A DNA stretch of 6,578 nucleotides from Verrucomicrobiota bacterium (lineage in GTDB: Bacteria > Verrucomicrobiota > Verrucomicrobiia > Opitutales > Oceanipulchritudinaceae), in contig JAAAOD010000069.1 of NCBI GenBank assembly GCA_009908535.1, positions 1-6,578 of the forward strand, in the 5' to 3' direction. Positions 1-6,033 of this stretch are shown in pieces. The notes beneath the pieces were generated by a model that did not search any database, was not told the DNA's origin, and saw nothing but the letters and a program-made list of their open reading frames with translations. The translations under genes and the position numbers were made by a program. Numbering within the stretch: the first letter of the stretch is position 1; every line of letters begins with the position of its first letter.

Positions 1-888
1 GTAGCGCTCGCCCACCCATTGGTAGAAGCGGCTTTCTTGAATGCGCTGCTGCTCCGGCGGCCAATCGGCCGGATCGAAGGTATTGAAGAAGAGATTGTCC
101 TCGTTGACGAGCTCGACGACCGCGACCGCCGGGTCCTCGGCAAGGGGACGCCGGTCGGCTTCGTTCGGATTGGGCCGGGTCATGAGCTCGGTGAGCCATG
201 TCCGGTAGGCCGCCCGCATGGTGTCGTCGAGGAAGAGGAGACCGAAGGGGGTCCGCTTGTCCGGGTTCGCGGCCAGCCAGTCCGCCGTGTAGCCGGCGAC
301 GCCGTGGGAAGCTTTCAGTTCCAGCTGAATGATGAAGAAGGTATTGGAGACGTAGGTGTAGATCCCGGACTGCTTCATCGCGGAGACGACATCGTGCATC
401 TGCTCGATGACGGCGTCGTTGACGGCGGCGAGGGAATCGGCCGTCGGGGAAAAGAGGGACTTCGAGGCCCCGCCGTGGACCCGGACCAGATTGACGCCGC
501 GCTTGGCGAGGAAGGGGGCCTGCTCCGCCGCCCTGTCAAAGCCTTCCGCACCGGTGACATTCACTCCCCAGAAGCGGATCGGCCGGCCGTCGCCGCGGAC
601 GAAGCGGGCACCTTCCTTGCGGATTTGGCCATGTTCGCCGGCGACGTCCTCGTTGAGGTCCCGCAGGCCGAGGGCGTCGGGCCGGTCGTGCGGATCGGTA
701 TCGGTATTGGGCCAGAGGAAAAAGGACTTTCCTTCGAGGTCGGGGAACCGGTCCGTGGGCGGGTAGGCGTAGAAATCCCGGATTCCGGCTGAAGCGGTCG
801 AGACGAGCAGGAGGCAGGCAAGGGGAAAGAGGAGCCGGCGCGGGCGGGCCTGCCGGCACGGGAGGGAGTTGGGGTGGTTGGATTTCAT
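1..888 (-). CDS. Secreted cellulase-family glycoside hydrolase (clan GH-A-like), 3' end outside window
   Basis: The minus-strand frame opens with ATG at 888-886 and stays open for 296 codons to the window edge, so the C-terminus is missing only because the window ends. Residues 1-34 form a signal peptide: an Arg-rich n-region, a hydrophobic LLFPLACLLLVS core and a TASA|G cleavage site, so the product is exported. The mature part has an RFWGVNV strand (about 105-111), GVNLVRVHGG (131-140) and ELVNEDN (259-265). These fit the beta-strand ends of a TIM-barrel glycosidase of the GH5/clan GH-A type, with E263 after Asn as the likely acid/base. The nucleophile Glu would lie beyond the edge. The likely role is hydrolysis of a polysaccharide outside the cytoplasm; family and substrate cannot be fixed from this part. 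No good Shine-Dalgarno precedes the ATG. The start is chosen because the signal peptide begins there. The long frame on the opposite strand is a GC-rich shadow. Confidence 0.86.
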   Translation of the reverse strand, partial: MKSNHPNSLPCRQARPRRLLFPLACLLLVSTASAGIRDFYAYPPTDRFPDLEGKSFFLWPNTDTDPHDRPDALGLRDLNEDVAGEHGQIRKEGARFVRGDGRPIRFWGVNVTGAEGFDRAAEQAPFLAKRGVNLVRVHGGASKSLFSPTADSLAAVNDAVIEQMHDVVSAMKQSGIYTYVSNTFFIIQLELKASHGVAGYTADWLAANPDKRTPFGLLFLDDTMRAAYRTWLTELMTRPNPNEADRRPLAEDPAVAVVELVNEDNLFFNTFDPADWPPEQQRIQESRFYQWVGERY

Positions 889-1034
889 AATGGTTGGAAT
901 CGGGGCGTAGTTTATCCGGGCGCATGGACGAAAAAACAGCTTCGCGCCCTTCAAACAGTTGATCCGGGGAGCGCGCGCCGGAATCTTTGGAAAGTCCCTT
1001 GCCTCGCCCGTGGCCCGGGCGTTTTCTTGCGCCG
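889..1034. promoter_or_regulatory. Divergent intergenic region between glycosidase and SGNH/TPR gene
   Basis: This 146-bp gap separates two divergently oriented genes and must hold the glycosidase promoter and probably that of the SGNH/TPR gene. It includes an AT-richer patch (GTAGTTTATCC near 907-917, and an A-run near 928-935). No convincing -35/-10 pair or operator dyad is visible. If the SGNH/TPR gene starts at the TTG at 987, the region shrinks to 98 bp. Confidence 0.35.
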
Positions 1035-2975
1035 ATGCCATGGTGGAAAAAGGGCCTTTTTCTCCTCGTCCTGGCGGTGGTCCCCGTCCTCTGCCTGCTC
1101 GTGACGGCGGAGGGGCTCCTGCGGCTGTTCGACTACGGGGATTCCGGCCGCCTCTTCCTTGTCGATCCGGAGACCGCGGAGCAGCTGCGTCCCAATCCCC
1201 GTTTCACGGCGCCGTACTTCGGGGCGCTGCCGCCCCGGGAGCTGTTTCCCTGCCGGGTGGCGCGGGAGCGGCCGCCGGAGAGCCTCCGCATCGTCGTTCT
1301 CGGGGCCTCGGCCGCGCAGGGCGATCCGGAGCCGTCCTTCTCTCCGGCGCGGTTGCTGGAAAAAGCCCTCCGGTTCAACTATCCCGAAACGGAGGTCGAA
1401 TGTATCAACCTTGCCATTACGGCCACCAATTCGCACGTCCTCCGCGAAACCGCCGCGGAGGCCCTCGCGCTCGAGCCGGACCTCGCCATTCTCTACATCG
1501 GCAACAACGAGGTGATCGGGCCATTCGGGCCGGGAACGGGGCGCCAATTCCTGCGGGGCGGCTTCCTCCCGCCGGCATGGCAGGTCCGCCTGCAGCGGCT
1601 CCGGCTCACGCAGCTGTTGCAGAGCGCGGTCCGGGGCGCGCGCGGGAAGGAGGCTGCATGGGAAGGGCTGCGGGCGTTTACCGAACATGAGATCTCCCCC
1701 GACGATCCCGCCCTCGGACGGGCCTACGCGGCCTTTTCCGGGAATCTCGAAACCGCCGTCGCAACCCTCACCGAAGGCGGGGTGCGGGTCCTTGCGGGAA
1801 CCGTGGCGGTGAACCGGCGGGACCAGCCTCCCTTTGCCGGGGAAGCGGCCCGGGCCGCCTTCCGGCGCGGCAGGGACCTCCTCGCCGGAGGCGAAACGGA
1901 CGCGGCCTGGCGATCCTTCGAAAAGGCCCTTGCCCTCGACCGCCTCCGGCTCCGCGCCGATGCGGAGATCAACCGACGCGTGCGGGAATTGGCCGCCGAC
2001 GCCGGTCTGTCCCTTGCCGATGCGCAAGACCACTTCCAGCCCGGACGTGGACCGGTCGGCTACCAAGCCTTCTGGGAGCATGTCCATTTCACTTTCGAGG
2101 GCAATTACCATCTCGCGGGGATCTGGTACGCGGAGGCGGTGGACATGCTGCGGGCCGGAGGTATCCTGTCGGAAGCACGGGACTATCCCGGTATTGAAAA
2201 AATGAGGACGCTGCTGGGCTACAACCCGTACGAGGAGTGGCGCCTGTTGCGGGAGATGATCGACCGTCTCGGCAAGCCCCCGTTCCCTTCCGTCCCGGGG
2301 AACCCGGAACGGCTGAAGGAGCTGCGATCACGTCGTGACCGCATCGCTACGGAATTGAAGCAGAGGGAGGTCAAGAGCGCCATCGAGGCACGGCTGGCGG
2401 CCGCACTGGCCTTTGCGCCCGAAGACTGGGTCCTGCTGCGTCAGGCGGGGGACGTTCACCGCCTCTACGGCGAGTGGGAGCGGGCGGCCGCCCGTTACCG
2501 GGACGTCCTTGCAAGGCTGCCCGAACTGGAGGGAACCTGGAGCCACCTCGGCCAGTGCCATCTCGAGCTCGGCGACCTCGCGAAGGCCGAAGAGGCCTTC
2601 GCGGAGGCCCACAGGCGGAACCCGGATTCCCTTCCGCATCTGCGCGATCTCGCCCTCGTGCGCCTGAACCTCGGCCGCACCGACGCGGCCCTCGCCCTTC
2701 TCCGGGAGGGGCTGCGGCGCGCGCCGGAAGACTTCCTCCTCCGCTCCCTTCTCTTTGAGGCGCACCTCGCACGGGGAGAGCAGGCGCGCGCCCGCGCCCT
2801 CGAGGCGGACCTCATCGCGCGGCGTCCGGAGAGCGGGGGACCGGAATACCGTATGGCGCGACTGTATTTGAAATACGGCGACACCGGGAACGCCCTCCGG
2901 CTGGGGCGGGCGGCTCTGCGCAAGGCGCCGCGAGAGGAGGCCTACGCGCGGCTGGTCCGGCGGCTGGAAAACTGA
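1035..2975 (+). CDS. Membrane-anchored SGNH-hydrolase-like protein with C-terminal TPR repeats
   Basis: The protein has 646 residues from the ATG at 1035. An in-frame TTG at 987 would add 16 residues. ATG is preferred because it puts MPWWKK directly before one hydrophobic helix (about 7-29), giving an N-terminal signal anchor; neither start has a strong Shine-Dalgarno. Residues about 85-360 resemble an SGNH/GDSL esterase domain: VVLGASAAQG (block I, candidate nucleophile S92), YIGNNE (about 154-159, block III-like) and EHVHFTFEGN (about 348-357). In the last, E348-x-x-H351 sits where DxxH is usual. From about 450 to the end there are tandem TPR-type helix pairs (for example YGEWERAAARYRDVLARLP and LGDLAKAEEAFAEAHRRNP), implying a protein-binding tail. 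The likely role is a surface or periplasmic esterase/deacetylase or a scaffold, with substrate unknown. It converges on the AraC-type gene and overlaps its last 34 bases. Confidence 0.85.
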   Translation: MPWWKKGLFLLVLAVVPVLCLLVTAEGLLRLFDYGDSGRLFLVDPETAEQLRPNPRFTAPYFGALPPRELFPCRVARERPPESLRIVVLGASAAQGDPEPSFSPARLLEKALRFNYPETEVECINLAITATNSHVLRETAAEALALEPDLAILYIGNNEVIGPFGPGTGRQFLRGGFLPPAWQVRLQRLRLTQLLQSAVRGARGKEAAWEGLRAFTEHEISPDDPALGRAYAAFSGNLETAVATLTEGGVRVLAGTVAVNRRDQPPFAGEAARAAFRRGRDLLAGGETDAAWRSFEKALALDRLRLRADAEINRRVRELAADAGLSLADAQDHFQPGRGPVGYQAFWEHVHFTFEGNYHLAGIWYAEAVDMLRAGGILSEARDYPGIEKMRTLLGYNPYEEWRLLREMIDRLGKPPFPSVPGNPERLKELRSRRDRIATELKQREVKSAIEARLAAALAFAPEDWVLLRQAGDVHRLYGEWERAAARYRDVLARLPELEGTWSHLGQCHLELGDLAKAEEAFAEAHRRNPDSLPHLRDLALVRLNLGRTDAALALLREGLRRAPEDFLLRSLLFEAHLARGEQARARALEADLIARRPESGGPEYRMARLYLKYGDTGNALRLGRAALRKAPREEAYARLVRRLEN

Positions 2976-3793
2976 ACCTTGCTGAGATTCTTCCGGAAGC
3001 GCAGCGGGCTCGTGCCGACCTCCTCGCGGAAGCACTTGTGGAAGTGGCTCGGGCTCGCAAAGCCGCAATCAAGCGCGATTTCCAGCACGCTCAGGCGCGT
3101 CGTCGTGAGGAGGAGGCGGGCAAGGCGGACGCGCTCCCGCTTCAGCCATGCGGTCGGCGTGGTGCCAAGGCACAGGCGGAAGCTGCGCGCGACGTGTTCG
3201 CGGGAGCGTCCCATAAGGCGCACCAGCTCGGGAAGGCCCTCCTTGAGGACCCTGCGGTTTTCCGAGGCCCGGTTCAGCCCCTCCGCGAACCAGTCGGGGA
3301 GATCGGGGATCCCCGTTCCGGTGCCCTCCGTGCCGCCGAGGACGCGCCCGATACCCAGCAACAACCAGGCCGCTCCCCGCCGGCCCCGGTCCACCGTGGT
3401 CTCCGAAGCCGTCCGCACAAGACGCCGCATCCGCGCATCGGACAGGCGCAGCGAATGGACGGGATGGTCCGCCCGCCAACAATCGCGCGGCAGTTCCGCC
3501 AGGCCGCGGGCCGCCTCGAAGACCTCCGCCTTGAAGGCGAGATTGAGGAAGACGAGGTCCCTGCGCCCGCGGATGGCGTGCGCATGCTCCGGACGGACAA
3601 AGGCGAGCATACCCCGCACAAGGGGTTCCCCGCCGGCCTCCGTGCAGTGGGTCCCGTGTCCCTCGAGGACGAGGAAGCATTCGAAAAAATCGTGGTGGTG
3701 CCATGCCGGGGTGGTGATGCGGCCGATTTCAATGGTGGCGACGTGCAGGCATTCCCCCTTGCGGCAGAGGTCGGCCCAGCGAATCTTTTTCAT
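2942..3793 (-). CDS. AraC-family transcriptional regulator
   Basis: The protein has 283 residues and the normal two-part AraC layout. Residues about 18-90 form a cupin-like sensor domain with WHHHDFFECFLVLEGHG (31-47) and a later PEHAH (69-73). The His/Glu cluster could bind a metal or sugar ligand. Residues about 185-270 form the double helix-turn-helix: LMGRSREHVARSFR (193-206), then LEIALDCGFASPSHFHKCFR (237-256) and GTSPLRFRK, a close match to the family signature. The start is the ATG at 3793-3791 (MKKIRW). The frame is open further upstream, but that part is antisense to the dioxygenase gene and has no family similarity. The Shine-Dalgarno is weak. Its position, divergent from the dioxygenase-isomerase operon with 72 bp between, suggests that it controls that operon and perhaps itself. 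Its stop (TAG, 2944-2942) lies inside the 3' end of the convergent SGNH/TPR gene. Confidence 0.93.
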   Translation of the reverse strand: MKKIRWADLCRKGECLHVATIEIGRITTPAWHHHDFFECFLVLEGHGTHCTEAGGEPLVRGMLAFVRPEHAHAIRGRRDLVFLNLAFKAEVFEAARGLAELPRDCWRADHPVHSLRLSDARMRRLVRTASETTVDRGRRGAAWLLLGIGRVLGGTEGTGTGIPDLPDWFAEGLNRASENRRVLKEGLPELVRLMGRSREHVARSFRLCLGTTPTAWLKRERVRLARLLLTTTRLSVLEIALDCGFASPSHFHKCFREEVGTSPLRFRKNLSKVQFSSRRTSRA

Positions 3794-3865
3794 GATATCA
3801 CAATAGAGCAGGTTTTTGAGGCGGGGAAGGACGATTTTCCGAAGGGGGTTCTGTAGATTGTTTAC
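3794..3865. promoter_or_regulatory. Divergent control region between AraC regulator and dioxygenase operon
   Basis: This 72-bp gap is the only place for the promoters of the regulator (minus) and the dioxygenase operon (plus) and is the natural AraC target. It is AT-richer than the genes around it. An 8-bp perfect palindrome, TGATATCA, spans 3793-3800 at the regulator start codon. A GATTGTTTAC stretch (3856-3865) abuts the dioxygenase ATG. A purine run, GAAGGGGG, at 3841-3848 is a possible ribosome site but lies 17 nt from the ATG, farther than usual. No clear sigma-70 hexamer pair can be named. Confidence 0.45.
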
Positions 3866-4681
3866 ATGACCACGAACAACGCACGTCTTACTGCTGAAGA
3901 AATCGATCACTACCGCCGGGAAGGCTACGTCATCCCGCGGGAAAAAGTCTTTGCCGACGACAAATTCGCCGCCCTCCGCGACCATTTCGAGAGCAAACTG
4001 GCGGCATGGCCGAAGGACCAACGTCCGGAGGCCATGGACACGCCCCATTTCGGCGACCCGAACCTCAACGAGTGGGCGCTCGCGCCGGAGGTGGTGGACC
4101 TTGTCGAGCCTCTCCTCGGGCCCGACATCCTCCTCTTTTCGACGCATTTCATCTGCAAGCCGAAAGGGGACGGCCGACGGGTGCCGTGGCACGAGGACAG
4201 CGCCTACTGGCGCAAACTGCTCGATCCGATGGAGGTGGCCACGGTGTGGCTGGCGATCGATCCTTCGACCACCGAGAACGGCTGCATGTATGTCATCCCG
4301 CGAAGTCACAATACCGGACGGAAAGGCTACTCCGACTACGAGGGGGTCGATACCAACAAGAGCGTTTTCGACACCGAGATCATTCGCAGCCAGCGCAAGG
4401 ACGAGCTGGCGGTGCCCTGCGAGCTGGAGGCCAACCACTGCTCGCTTCACGACGCCCGCACGCAGCACGGAAGCCCGCCCAACACCTCGGAGAAGCGCCG
4501 TTGCGGCTGGACCCTGCGTTTCATTCCCGCCCGCAGCCGCCTGAATCCGGAGTACGCGGACCGGCAACTGATGTACCTTGCCCGCGGGCGCAACCTCCTC
4601 GGACAGGAACTTGCCGACCCGACAAGGGATTATTCGAATGTCCTTGCTGAACGGAAGCGGCAGGGCTTCAAAGCCCATTGA
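3866..4681 (+). CDS. Phytanoyl-CoA dioxygenase (PhyH) family Fe(II)/2-oxoglutarate-dependent oxygenase
   Basis: The protein has 271 residues, a normal length for a bacterial PhyH protein. The N-terminus has the family's typical opening (LTAEEIDHYRREGYVI, 8-23). The iron-binding triad is visible: H109-x-D111 in VPWHEDSAYW, and the distal His, best assigned to H201 in QHGSPPNTS, a form of the PhyH HxSxxNxS motif. An Arg in RRCGWTLRF (211-219) is positioned to hold 2-oxoglutarate. VWLAIDPSTTENGCMYVIPRSH (127-148) is the conserved core strand pair. It has no signal peptide, so it is cytoplasmic. These enzymes hydroxylate or oxidatively cleave small substrates; genome contexts in this group often suggest roles outside fatty-acid oxidation. 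Here it is the first gene of an operon with a sugar isomerase-like protein and lies divergent from an AraC regulator, so a sugar, polyol or osmolyte-like substrate is an inference. Confidence 0.92.
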   Translation: MTTNNARLTAEEIDHYRREGYVIPREKVFADDKFAALRDHFESKLAAWPKDQRPEAMDTPHFGDPNLNEWALAPEVVDLVEPLLGPDILLFSTHFICKPKGDGRRVPWHEDSAYWRKLLDPMEVATVWLAIDPSTTENGCMYVIPRSHNTGRKGYSDYEGVDTNKSVFDTEIIRSQRKDELAVPCELEANHCSLHDARTQHGSPPNTSEKRRCGWTLRFIPARSRLNPEYADRQLMYLARGRNLLGQELADPTRDYSNVLAERKRQGFKAH

Positions 4682-4684
4682 GGT
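4679..4684 (+). promoter_or_regulatory. Shine-Dalgarno site for the isomerase gene
   Basis: TGAGGT overlaps the dioxygenase stop codon (TGA, 4679-4681) and sits 6 nt before the ATG at 4691. It is the clearest ribosome site in the window. It supports that start and suggests coupled translation of the two genes. Confidence 0.6.
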
Positions 4685-4690
4685 AAAGCG

Positions 4691-5506
4691 ATGCAATTAC
4701 TCCTGACGAAATCGAACTGGGAAATGGGGGAGGATCCCCTGGAGGACTTTCTCCGGCGGGCACGTGCGGACGGATTCGACGCGGTGGAAATCAACCTTCC
4801 GCCGCGACCGGAAAAACCCGCCGAAGTCGCCGCGAAAACGACCGCCCATGGGCTGGAGCTGCTCACCCAGATCACCACCGAGGGGAGCGGTCCGGCGGCG
4901 CACCTCGCCTCCCTCGAGGAGCGATTTCGTGCCGCCGCGCAGGCCAAGCCGCTCCTCATCAACGGCCATATCGGCCACGACACCTTTACCCTCGAGGAGA
5001 ACCTGCCGATTTTCCGGCGCGCCTGCGAGCTTGCGCGGGAGACCGGGATTCCCTTTTCGGCGGAAACCCACCGCGGTCGGCCCACCGGAACCATCCCGGG
5101 CACGCGGCAACTGCTGGAGGCTCTTCCGGAGCTGCGCCTGAACGCCGACTTTTCGCACTGGGCCTGCGTGCATGAGAGCGATCTTGCCGACCAGGAGGCA
5201 ACCCTCGAACTCGCGATGCAGCGAGCCCTTCATATCCACGCCCGGGTCGGATTCGCGGAAGGTCCCCAGGTTCCCGATCCCCTTGCTCCGGAATGGGAGG
5301 ACTGGACCCAGCTTCACCTCCGCTGGTGGAGACGGATCCTCGAGCTGCGCAAGGCCGCCGGCATCAAACGGCAGACCATCACGCCGGAATTCGGGCCGCC
5401 GCCGTACATGATGCTGCATCCGGGCGACGGCAGCCCCCTCGCCGATGCATGGACGGTGAATTGCCGCTTCGCCGCCTTCCTGCGGGAACAGCTCGCCGAG
5501 TCATGA
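4691..5506 (+). CDS. Sugar phosphate isomerase/epimerase family protein (AP endonuclease 2-type TIM barrel)
   Basis: The protein has 271 residues and matches the xylose-isomerase-like TIM-barrel family (PF01261 type). The expected strand-end motifs appear in order: GFDAVEINLPP (28-38, E34), LLINGHIGHDTF (88-99), FSAETHRGRPT (122-132), LRLNADFSHW (148-157), LHIHARVGFAEG (180-191) and TPEFGPPPYM (231-240). E125, D153, H181 or H183, and E233 are the likely divalent-metal ligands. It has no signal peptide, so it is cytoplasmic. Family members isomerise or epimerise sugars and keto-acids (for example inosose, tagatose or hydroxypyruvate), and some act as dehydratases. The exact reaction cannot be read here. 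It follows the dioxygenase stop by 9 nt and overlaps the next start by ATGA (5503-5506), so all three were probably made from one transcript. The dioxygenase product may feed this enzyme. Confidence 0.9.
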   Translation: MQLLLTKSNWEMGEDPLEDFLRRARADGFDAVEINLPPRPEKPAEVAAKTTAHGLELLTQITTEGSGPAAHLASLEERFRAAAQAKPLLINGHIGHDTFTLEENLPIFRRACELARETGIPFSAETHRGRPTGTIPGTRQLLEALPELRLNADFSHWACVHESDLADQEATLELAMQRALHIHARVGFAEGPQVPDPLAPEWEDWTQLHLRWWRRILELRKAAGIKRQTITPEFGPPPYMMLHPGDGSPLADAWTVNCRFAAFLREQLAES

Positions 5507-6033
5507 AAACGCTTCCCGAACGATGCGAGGAGCACTGGACCGCCTCCGCGCAAACCTTTGCCGAAGGCCTCGCCCTTGCTGAAAAGATCACCGCGCGCCA
5601 TCGCGAGCATGAGGACGCCCCGGCGGCGATGCGCGAGGCGGCGGTGCTGGAGGAACAGTTTCGCCACCAATTCCTGCCGCCGGAGGTCGGCGAGCGGGTG
5701 GTCGGCGCTGTCCGTTATCCCCTCGTCGGTCTGAGCCCGGAACCGCTCGGCCTCGGCTACTACTGTGCCTCGGCGGCCCTCGAGGAAGGGGCGGACCGCG
5801 TGCGCTTCAGCGGTTCTCAGGCTGAGGTAGCCCCCGCGCTCCTTCGCGGAATCGGCCACTTTCCTAGGGTTGGGAAAATCATTTCCCACCCTGTTTTCGG
5901 ATTGAGGAGAAGGCCCCGTTGTATGCGGTCGAACGGTCGGCCCTCGATGACGGCGCACACACGTTCATGGGAATTCATGTTCAGAGGATGGCGAGAACGG
6001 TGTTGTTGTCGCTGGCGATTTCCTCCGGGATGA
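5503..6033 (+). CDS. Unrecognised protein, probably 3'-truncated gene with a non-native read-through tail
   Basis: The ATG at 5503 overlaps the isomerase stop (ATGA), the usual sign of translational coupling. The frame runs 176 codons to TGA at 6031-6033, but only about the first 105 look native. Up to about 5815 there is strong third-position GC bias and a plausible globular sequence: a charged helical N-terminus (about 1-58, rich in Glu, Ala and Arg), then FLPPEVGERVVGAVRYPLVG and EPLGLGYYCASAALEEG. I do not recognise the family. After about residue 107 the frame crosses a dyad-rich stretch, then runs antisense to the UroD-like fragment and the 3' end of the GH94 gene. There it becomes Arg-, Trp- and Cys-rich (for example RGWRERCCCRWRFPPG), which is not a credible protein. 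The gene has probably lost its true 3' end. The other two frames stop at 5823-5825 and 5828-5830, so a single indel just upstream would give a ~107-residue product. No signal peptide or membrane helix is visible. Confidence 0.5.
   Translation: MKTLPERCEEHWTASAQTFAEGLALAEKITARHREHEDAPAAMREAAVLEEQFRHQFLPPEVGERVVGAVRYPLVGLSPEPLGLGYYCASAALEEGADRVRFSGSQAEVAPALLRGIGHFPRVGKIISHPVFGLRRRPRCMRSNGRPSMTAHTRSWEFMFRGWRERCCCRWRFPPG
5816..5849. repeat. Two short perfect inverted repeats at the gene junction
   Basis: CTCAG-G-CTGAG spans 5816-5826, and CCGCG-(6 nt)-CGCGG spans 5834-5849. They lie just where the plus-strand gene loses coding character and just upstream of a longer hairpin at 5867-5891. They could be the end of a mobile element, a REP-like extragenic repeat, or chance in GC-rich DNA. 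No second copy exists in this window. Confidence 0.4.
5817..5978 (-). pseudogene. N-terminal remnant of a uroporphyrinogen decarboxylase (UroD)/MtaA-like protein
   Basis: The ATG at 5978-5976 lies 2 nt after the GH94 stop (TGA, 5983-5981) and opens a 53-codon frame ending in TGA at 5819-5817. Residues 1-19 (MNSHERVCAVIEGRPFDRI) match the typical start of UroD-superfamily proteins, which usually begin M-N/T-x-R/H-E-R-V, a short helix, then a G-x-x-x-D-R-I/V turn. Those proteins are about 340-400 residues long. Here the similarity ends within about 25 residues, the frame passes through a terminator-like hairpin and the tail (KWPIPRRSAGATSA) is not UroD-like. It is therefore best read as the start of a UroD or corrinoid-methyltransferase-type gene that once followed GH94 in an operon and has lost most of its body. 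A true 53-residue protein is possible but less likely. The family call rests on a short stretch. Confidence 0.5.
5867..5897 (+). terminator. Rho-independent-type terminator for the plus-strand operon
   Basis: GGGTTGGGAAA (5867-5877) pairs with TTTCCCACCC (5882-5891), giving a 10-bp stem with one bulged T and a 4-nt ATCA loop. TGTTTTC follows on the plus strand. The T-tract is short but on the correct side to end transcription of the dioxygenase-isomerase operon. On the minus strand the stem is preceded by AAAACA and followed by TAGG, so it is less suited to act there. The hairpin lies inside both overlapping reading frames, which supports the view that neither frame is intact here. Confidence 0.6.

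Noticed and set aside
19..792. Long plus-strand open frame of 257 codons
   Set aside because: It is antisense to the signal-peptide-bearing glycosidase on the minus strand. Its product is low-complexity Gly/Val/Arg-rich with no motif, which is usual for the opposite strand of GC-rich genes.
951..2111. Minus-strand frame of 386 codons opposite the SGNH/TPR gene
   Set aside because: It is rich in Arg, Gly and Pro with no domain signature, while the plus strand carries SGNH and TPR motifs. It is a shadow frame caused by high GC.
2328..3068. Minus-strand frame of 246 codons across the TPR region and regulator end
   Set aside because: It has no family features and overlaps two well-supported genes in other frames.
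3038..3856. Plus-strand frame of 272 codons opposite the AraC regulator
   Set aside because: It is antisense to a clear double helix-turn-helix gene and shows no domain of its own.
3794..4696. Upstream extension of the AraC regulator frame, which would give a 584-residue protein
   Set aside because: The extra 301 codons are exactly antisense to the dioxygenase gene, whose iron-binding motifs are intact. The regulator is complete from the internal ATG at 3793.
5314..5958. Minus-strand frame of 214 codons considered as a frameshifted continuation of the UroD-like fragment
   Set aside because: Its sequence has no UroD motifs and mirrors the isomerase end and the 5503 gene on the plus strand, so it does not restore the missing body.
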